A DNA stretch of 64,000 bases from Clitopilus passeckerianus. Lineage: Eukaryota; Basidiomycota; Agaricomycetes; Agaricales; Entolomataceae. The position numbers were made by a program, and so were the translations under genes. The notes under the pieces are model-generated. The model was not told the DNA's origin and did not search any database. It worked only from the letters and a program-made list of their open reading frames with translations. Of this stretch, positions 57,808 through 64,000 are shown in pieces. Every line of letters starts with the position of its first letter. The first letter of the stretch is position 1. Location: positions 1,834,489-1,898,488 of the forward strand of contig CALYLX010000159.1 of the NCBI GenBank assembly GCA_944990035.1, written 5' to 3'.

Positions 57808-58735
57808 TTATACGATCTCGAGAGGCGGTATATCAGAGACGCGGCTGAGCTCGCTAAAGCGTTTGCTCGTAGGCGAGGGCGAGGTAAATGTGAAAGCGGA
57901 GTAGATCTTTTTACGCTCGGGCGTTGAGAACGTGCAAGGCTCTGTCGATGTTGGCGCTGGTGAAGTATGCCGTGGGCTCAGAGGTAACGCTGCGGATTGA
58001 GGTGGGGATGCGAAAGATTCGCGAGCCTCAGGTTCAACCGATGCTGCCTGTAAAACATAGAGATGATCAGGATCTGCGACGAAAGGAATACTATATGATG
58101 TCACGGACCTTGAGAGGCTGGTATTTGACGTTCTCTTCCTCGTCGACCAGGGTTTCGAGGGAACCACCCTGATCGTAGGCACGAGAGACGTCAGCTAGAG
58201 GCTGGACGGTTAAGTCGTAGCAGCGAGAGTCGATCTCAGTCTGTGTTAGCTGAGTCTGCTCGGGGCCAGCTTCCTCATCAACCTTAGGCATGGGTGGTGC
58301 CTTGCGAGTCGTCCTCTTACGACTGGTCGAGGATGTCGACCGTGGCTCCTTCTTCGAATCTTTCTTTGACGAAACCTTGGATTTCGTGGAAGATGACGAG
58401 GATTTGCGCTTCTTTGACGGTGACGCTTCCTCTGAGGTGGTGTCCTTGCTTGCCTTGGCCTTCGAACTCTTCTCCTTCTTCGTTGAGAGTGGTGTGATAG
58501 CTTTCACTGCAAGTACCGTTGTCTTGCGTTTCTTAGAGGTTCCTGGAGCATTTCGCTCGCCAGTGAGGGGGTGAAGGTTCTCCTTGTCGTCAGCGTTTAC
58601 TGAGACGAGGCTGTTCGACGCAACCAGCTTTGTTCCCAGTATCGAAGTCTGCCGTGCGAGAGGCGGTGCTGATTTTGCTGCAGGTGCATCTGCAGATGGT
58701 GTATCTTGAAATACTGTAAAGCTTCGAGCGGCCAT
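57808..58735 (-). CDS. KEN-box nuclear-type protein of unknown function (288 aa)
   Basis: Two exons, 58735-58109 and 58047-57808, give 288 aa with the junction in phase. An unspliced reading would stop soon after the first exon. The protein is hydrophilic and basic in the middle: runs of Lys and Ser resemble nuclear localisation signals (KKRKTTVLAV, SKKRKSSSSSTK). A KEN box sits in DDKENLHPLTGE near residue 51, the classic degradation signal read by the APC/C. The second exon is rich in Ser-Pro and Thr-Pro pairs typical of CDK or MAPK targets. I recognise no domain. An ACGCGT box lies at 58999-59004, about 265 bases upstream, which would fit cell-cycle control; this is inference. Confidence 0.72.
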
Positions 58736-58998
58736 CGATTGGTGTTAGTTTTGACTTAGAATTAGATGTTGGCGTCCAGCGAAATTAATCTAAGGCTATT
58801 TAGCAGAGCCTTGAGCTGTATATGAGGGTTTTATAAGAGCGCTAGTTGCTGCTGTCGACGCCGTGGACAGCGCTGAGCACGGTACAAGGTAAACTCGTTG
58901 AGACAGTAAACCTACCTTAAATTGTGGCCGTGCCAAGCGGAGCCAAACATCGGCATCGGAACAAACGACGCGGTCTAAGTCACGTGATGACAAAGGCC

Positions 58999-59004
58999 AC
59001 GCGT
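58999..59004. promoter_or_regulatory. ACGCGT (MCB) box upstream of KEN-box gene
   Basis: A single ACGCGT hexamer lies between the KEN-box gene and the stop codon of the next gene; a CACGTG-like word is at 58981-58986. One hexamer can occur by chance, so its use as an MBF site is only suggested by the KEN box in the neighbouring gene. Confidence 0.3.
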
Positions 59005-59632
59005 TTATGTCAAGTAGCCGAGTTGATTGGTAAGCGCGCCTGTCCCCTCACCTTGCAACAGCTCCTGCAGCAGATTGTGGTCAAGTCCAGATAGATGGGC
59101 GGCAGCGAGAGTGAGTCCTCCAATAAGCTCACATATGTGAATCAACAAGCTGACATCAGATAATAGGAGTAGAAATTGGTTTAAAGCCAGACTAGAACAA
59201 GTTTCTTCTGCACTTTGAACGAACCACCAAAAGCGCTCTGAAGTCCAAGAGACCGTAGTATTGGCTAGCCATAGATATCGAAGCAAATACAAAACCTCAT
59301 GTATCAATGCGCTGGCAATTTGAACGGCCACCTGACCCAACTCCATCGACGAAGCCGACCAGATCTCACCTCGTTTCGAGTTCTGACGCACTACGGATCG
59401 AGAACGCTTCCGATTGACAAAACTTCATGAATTAATACGAAAATTTAGCCACTGCGTCAAGGCTGAATCTAATGTCGATCGTCGAAGGTGACATGGAACG
59501 AACCTCTTACACGCAAGAAACGATGTTGTTCTTGCAGGAGTGGAGTGTGCTCGCCAAGTGCTGAGGCGTTGTACGCCGATCGACGTTTTCTTCGTCACGA
59601 ACATGCAGTGATTGGTGCGTCGTGCCTGCCAT
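59005..59632 (-). CDS. small protein of unknown function (179 aa, two exons)
   Basis: I assembled this gene from two exons, 59632-59511 and 59422-59005, split by an 88-nt GTAAGA...AAG intron. The sum is 180 codons and the ATG at 59632 opens MAGTTHQSLHVRDEEN. A basic stretch straddles the junction region (NRKRSRSVVRQNSKR), followed by a mostly helical, hydrophobic part (HEVLYLLRYLWL, NQFLLLLSDVSLLIHICEL, SGLDHNLLQELLQ). I recognise no family. Its 3' end is 269 bases from the KEN-box gene start, on the same strand. Confidence 0.52.
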
Positions 59633-60414
59633 TGATTCCAGTCATTCCAATCTTGATACTGTGCTTCCGAGCCTCTCATTACGGAGCACGGGTCTGGCCA
59701 GGTTGACTTCCGCTCCTCGATCTCTGTTTCATGCACCTAACTGACGTTCATTCCTCTCTGCCAGGCTGGAATAGTATCCAAAGGTAAGCATTTGGATTAA
59801 CACTAGCTCTCCGACGACCTATTTCGCTCACGATCAACTCAACGTGTTATCTAGACCCGTCCCGCTCGTCCGAGCTGCAAAGTCACGATAGCCTCACCAC
59901 CTGCCCTGATCGAATGCAGGCGTTGATCGAAAACTCGTTCTCGCAACCTAAAGGCATGTTTTCACACAATTCACAGGTTTACACCATCAGTCTGAAGTTT
60001 TCCTCGAAGTATGACTCGGGCTAGACTCGTGTGAAGAAGGTATCGGGTTGTATTGTTATCGCCAACGGACAGCCCAGGCATACTTCTTCCGGTGGAACAA
60101 CATGTTGTGAGTATTTTTAAGGTTCTTGTAGATTTCGGAGGGTGTGTTGATGGCTTGTCACCTTGTTGACGTATCCGAGTACCTCCAGGGTCACATTCGC
60201 CTAAATCGTTTTGATATCTCAAGGCCTCATGTTCTACACGCGCCGGACTAGACGTCAGTCACGCCTTCGGTTCAGTAACAAAACGTGTATGGCTTATTAT
60301 AAGCTGAGCACTTTGCACACAAATTTCTCTACCCCTCCTCGAAGTGTTCGCACTGGTGCCTACACACCTCCGCCTTCCCTTCTCATCTATCTCTTCCTCT
60401 GGCAGCCCGCAATC
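59633..60414. other. intergenic, divergent promoter region
   Basis: About 780 bases between the starts of the 179-aa gene (-) and the kinase (+). The 50 bases just before the kinase ATG are pyrimidine-rich, as in strongly expressed fungal promoters. No gene seen. Confidence 0.5.
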
Positions 60415-62600
60415 ATGTCTTTTAAGAACTCTGCCTCTTCCGAAACTCACCCGTCGGGACATACATTGATAATGGTTCTCTGGAGCTCGTCGAGGTCCTT
60501 GGCGTTGGAGGTTATGGTGTGGTTTACAAGGCCGTCGATATCAAGACTCGCCAGTCCTTCGCTGTGAAATGCCTCGTTGCGCAGCCCCATCAATCGAGTC
60601 GACAACGGCAAATCCACATCCGGGAAATCGCTCTCCATCAGATTGCCTCGCCTCACCCCAATGTGATCACCCTTCACCGTGTCGTCGAGGAATACAATCG
60701 CACCTATATTGTCATGGACTTTGCTCCTGACCACGACTTGTTCACGCAGATCCTCCATAGATGTCGATATCTTGGAGATGACGACCTCATCAAACACGTT
60801 TTCCTTCAGCTGCTTGACGCAGTTGAGTACTGCCATGGTCTTGGTATCTACCACCGCGACCTCAAGCCGGAGAACATTCTCTGCTTCAACGATGGCCTCC
60901 GAGTCGCCATCACTGACTTCGGTCTCGCTACAACTGACAAGTTGAGCGAAGAGTTCCGCACTGGTAGCGTGTACCATATGAGCCCAGGTGAGTCTTCCCA
61001 TCCTCTGATGGCTTTGATCAAGGGTTAACCAGAGCATCTTCCATAGAATGCCAAGGTGGAGATTTCGCTCCCACTGGCAATTACTCACCGATGTTCAACG
61101 ACATCTGGTCTCTTGGTATCATCCTCCTCAACCTGGCCACCGGCCGCAACCCCTGGAAGTCCGCGACTCCAGACGACGCAACCTTCCAAGCCTACCTCCG
61201 GGATCCTGTCGGTTTCCTTCCCAGCGTTCTCCCTATCTCTAACGAGCTTAACGAGGTGCTCATCCGCATGCTCGAAGTCGACTGGAGGGAAAGGATGACT
61301 CTCCGCGAGCTCCGCCACGCGATCGAGGAAGTCAACACCTTCTACTCTATGGACGCTGTCTTTGAAGGCAGCATGGCTCGCTGCCCCTGGGAGTCCAGCA
61401 TGGAGATCGACGACAGCGATTCCTCATCCGACGACACCAAGGAGGAATCCCCCATCCCCGACTCTCCCATCACCAAATCCGTCGACCGGCTCAAGTTCTC
61501 TTCCTGCTGGAGTGGGGACTCAGAATCTGAGATTCTGTTCGCGAAGAACCCTGTTTACGCAGAGGACGATTCGTCTTATGGCGTTCCTTGGGAACAACTC
61601 TCTTCTGGAAGAGGTACCTGGGCTTATGAGGCTCAGCTTGATGATCTCCTTGATCGCCCGTTGACCCCTATCTCCGCTGCATCCTCCCGTGTCCCTTCAC
61701 TTCTTCCGACACCCAACAACTTCGACGAGTTCCCGGCGAACAGGGGTGCCAATGCCCAGCGCAATGGCCTCAAGATCAACACTGACATTTCTTCTCAACT
61801 TCGTTTCTTCAATCCCGATGCCACCCTGGATGGGACACATTCACCCACGACTTCTATCATGCAAACTGCTATCGAGAACGACGTTTACCCGTCTTCTTTC
61901 TTCTTCACGAGTGCCGTATCTGACACGAAAACATCGCTGGCTGGCCTCCACGTGCCGATGGACACGCCGATGAACGACAAGGAGATGAACTCACCGACTT
62001 ACTGCCACTGGGATGCCAACACGTCCGACATTTCTTCCCCGTCCCTTTACTCTTCCATGCCGAGCTCCATGTATAGCGAGGACATGGCATTCTCATTCAC
62101 AAGATCTCAGACCCCATCACCCACGGACGCATGGTCTGGGTACGATACGAAGGTGCAGTGCCAGACACCCCATTCAAGTCAGCCTTCTTCGTCCTTTATA
62201 ACCTCAATGACCGACGTTGCCCCTCCACAAGGTTCGCATTCAATAGTGCCTCGTCCAATAAACCCTTTAGCGGCGTGTCGAAGCCCAGGACATCTGGCGT
62301 CTTCAATCCTTTCAAGTTCCTCCCTCGTTCGCTACCACCTCTCCTCCATCAACTCCGCCGCCTGCGCCGGCTCCAGCTCACGCCCACTTTGCCTCTACCA
62401 GCGGGGCAGCAGCCACTTCGGGCTATCAAGCGTTTCATACGACACTCTCGACTTCCTGGAATACCATGTCGCCGCAAGAGCGCACCTGCTCACCGGAGGA
62501 GATCTTCCACTTTTCTCCCCAAGTTGAACGCCCTTCGTATGTTCGCTCGACACGATGGTTCAGTCCAGGAAAATTTTTCGCCTATGCTGGCGCACAGTGA
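60415..62600 (+). CDS. Ser/Thr protein kinase, Ran1/Ksp1/Sks1 type (three frame breaks)
   Basis: This is a cytoplasmic or nuclear protein kinase of the group that includes S. pombe Ran1/Pat1 and yeast Ksp1 and Sks1, regulators of nutrient response and meiosis. Exons are 60415-60987 and 61047-62600. The kinase domain spans about residues 20-300: glycine loop GVGGYGVVYKA, AVKCL lysine, YHRDLKPEN, TDFGLAT, then a SVYHMSPECQGGDF activation segment and DIWSLGIILLNLATGRNPW. A Ser/Thr/Pro-rich tail of about 400 residues follows. Frame slips occur near 60456-60458, 62240-62244 and 62329-62332; each is repaired by one extra base, giving 710 codons. The tail then ends with PEEIFHFSPQVERPSYVR to TGA at 62598-62600. 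Confidence 0.88.
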
Positions 62601-63181
62601 AACCGCATAGAATGCTAGACGTTCATCTTTCTTATTCTTCTTCATTTCCCCACCTCATTGCATATCCGCATTCTCCTGCATAACCAAAACATCTCACCAC
62701 TGCATTATCATCTGCATCGCATCGCAACACATTGTTCATACTACAAGTCATTCATTTGCATTATTTATCCCAACGATGTTGTAAAGTAGCCAGGTTTCAT
62801 AGGGGGCTGGTCTGTTGTACACTTTTTCGCATATTATTCTAGCATACGTGGATCACATATATTCATTCCACGTCAATAGTGTAGTTTACTGCACATATGT
62901 AGTTCTTACGATTACCACCACGCAATAACACGAGTTGTAATGATACAAAACACGCCTGATCGCTTGAGAACTTGGTGGAATGTTCCAACGGATTTTACTG
63001 ATAGCGGCGCCCTTGGCCTTCCCCAACGTTTTTTGGCGGTTATCATTTGAAGCCTTCTAGAAGATGTATTCAAATTGTATATTATAGGGATCTACACCGC
63101 AAGGGTAGACAACAATTAATGGAGCAACAACGATAGCAATAGAATTAATAACCGCAGAACAGCAGCAAACACGCCTCTCAA
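62601..63181. other. intergenic, convergent 3' ends
   Basis: About 580 AT-rich bases between the kinase and the ribosomal protein gene, holding both terminators. No gene seen. Confidence 0.5.
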
Positions 63182-64000
63182 CTACTTCCTCAAGCTGATC
63201 AGCTGCCTACCCCGCTCTCGTTCTATGTCACTCTTACTCCTCAACCCTGAGCCTTTACTCAACTTGCTGCCTGGACCGCCAACACCGTCTCCCATCGCCA
63301 ATGGCGCGTGTCCAGATTGCAGCATCCGGAAGGCAGCCTTGATCACATTCATCTTGTTGCGACTACCCCAGACTTTGGCGCTGATGTCCTTGATTCCTGC
63401 TGCTTTAAGCACCTGGTGAAGGTATGGGTTGCAGCGAAGGCCGAAACCGACAGGGCGGGCGCATGATGACTTCGGTGGCACCAAGCTTGGTCTCCATCTC
63501 CGTCCAAATTGTACGCTTCTCAAATCGCTCGACCCAGTCCATGTTGCGTACGGCTTGAGCGAAGGCCTTCATGGAGGCGCGAGTGCCGTCCGCGTCCTTG
63601 GCTTGACCGAGGCCTACCATACCGTCACCATTACCAACGACGGTCATGACGAAGACTCTGTGAATCTTGCCTTTACCGGTTTGTTGGGTGACACGCTTGG
63701 TGATGAGGGGGAAACGGTAGAGTTTCCGTTGCTCTTGCATGGTGAGAGGAAGGTTATCCAATGAACTGGATGCTTCTCGGTTTCATCGGTTCGGGTGGGG
63801 TGTAATTTCATCGACTGTCGCTCCCTGGGATTCCGCGGCGGCATTGAATATGGAGGTGTGATTCCGGACAATGACACGATTATGGTAGGGGCAATCTTCG
63901 GTGGGTGGAAGCTCTAACACGTCGCGCGCGTCAAGAAGGGGATCTGGCGTCATAAGGTTTTGGGTATTGGGTGGAATCCTCCCCTGCATTGGGTGTTTTC
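63182..64000 (-). CDS. MRPS5: mitochondrial small-subunit ribosomal protein uS5m, 3' part (5' end outside window, frame breaks)
   Basis: This is a component of the mitochondrial 28S/37S-type ribosomal subunit. The S5 domains are clear: TQQTGKGKIHRVFVMTVVGN and GLGQAKDADGTRASM in the N-terminal RNA-binding half, then RPVGFGLRCNPYLHQVLKAA and KVWGSRNKMNVIKAAFRML in the C-terminal half. Stop is at 63184-63182. The frame changes at about 63453-63457; a missing GC pair in GCGCCC would explain it. An in-frame TGA at 63785-63783 separates the upstream part (RIPPNTQNLMTPDPLLDARD) from the S5 core. That could be another error, a missed intron or a real break. The gene runs off the right edge. Confidence 0.82.

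Noticed and set aside
1..64000. Virus, transposon or toxin system
   Set aside because: No reverse transcriptase, transposase, integrase, capsid or toxin domain was recognised in any frame; the duplications carry ordinary host-type genes with introns.

Overview
The window is nuclear DNA of a basidiomycete, most likely an agaric-type mushroom (Agaricomycetes). Genes are packed on both strands and cut by many 48-90 nt GT-AG introns. Four copies of the mushroom-specific membrane family DUF6535 are present. No complete mobile element, tRNA, rRNA or CRISPR array was found by eye.

Layout. 1-16.3 kb: four DUF6535 genes on the + strand; the two left copies are broken and the two right ones intact, with a BSC6-like MFS transporter between the pairs. 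16.7-19.8 kb: an intron-rich histone H2A behind a double ACGCGT palindrome, then a divergent GT61-type glycosyltransferase. 21.2-25.9 kb: a DHA1-type MFS drug transporter (+) converging on a bHLH-zipper transcription factor (-). 27.5-33.6 kb: two tandem paralogs of an F-box/LRR-like mushroom family with a two-exon small membrane protein between them. 33.7-39.6 kb: a divergent MFS gene (-), an Aly/REF mRNA export factor (+) and a PFK26-like 6-phosphofructo-2-kinase (+). 39.7-48.3 kb: a duplicated divergent gene pair (four-TM protein on -, PH-domain protein on +) in which each unit has lost the opposite gene. 48.6-55.8 kb: three tandem BSC6-like MFS genes (-). 57.8-64.0 kb: a KEN-box protein (-), a small two-exon gene (-), a Ran1/Ksp1-type kinase (+) and the 3' part of mitochondrial ribosomal protein uS5m (-), which runs off the edge.

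Three compact genes were assembled here by splicing by eye: 147 aa at 39715-40397, 193 aa at 30028-30684 and 179 aa at 59005-59632. The rebuilt exon sums are multiples of three in the intact multi-exon genes checked (H2A, GT61, PFK26-like, Aly/REF, MFS copy 1, F-box copy B). In five other clearly conserved genes the sums or frames fail at single missing bases, usually in short homopolymer runs. That one-sided pattern suggests either base-calling deletions in the assembly or recent gene loss, so the breaks are reported gene by gene and once as a whole.

The genes are not one pathway. The main theme is local duplication followed by divergence or decay: DUF6535 x4, BSC6-like MFS x5, F-box-like x2 and the PH/four-TM unit x2, set among ordinary housekeeping genes.
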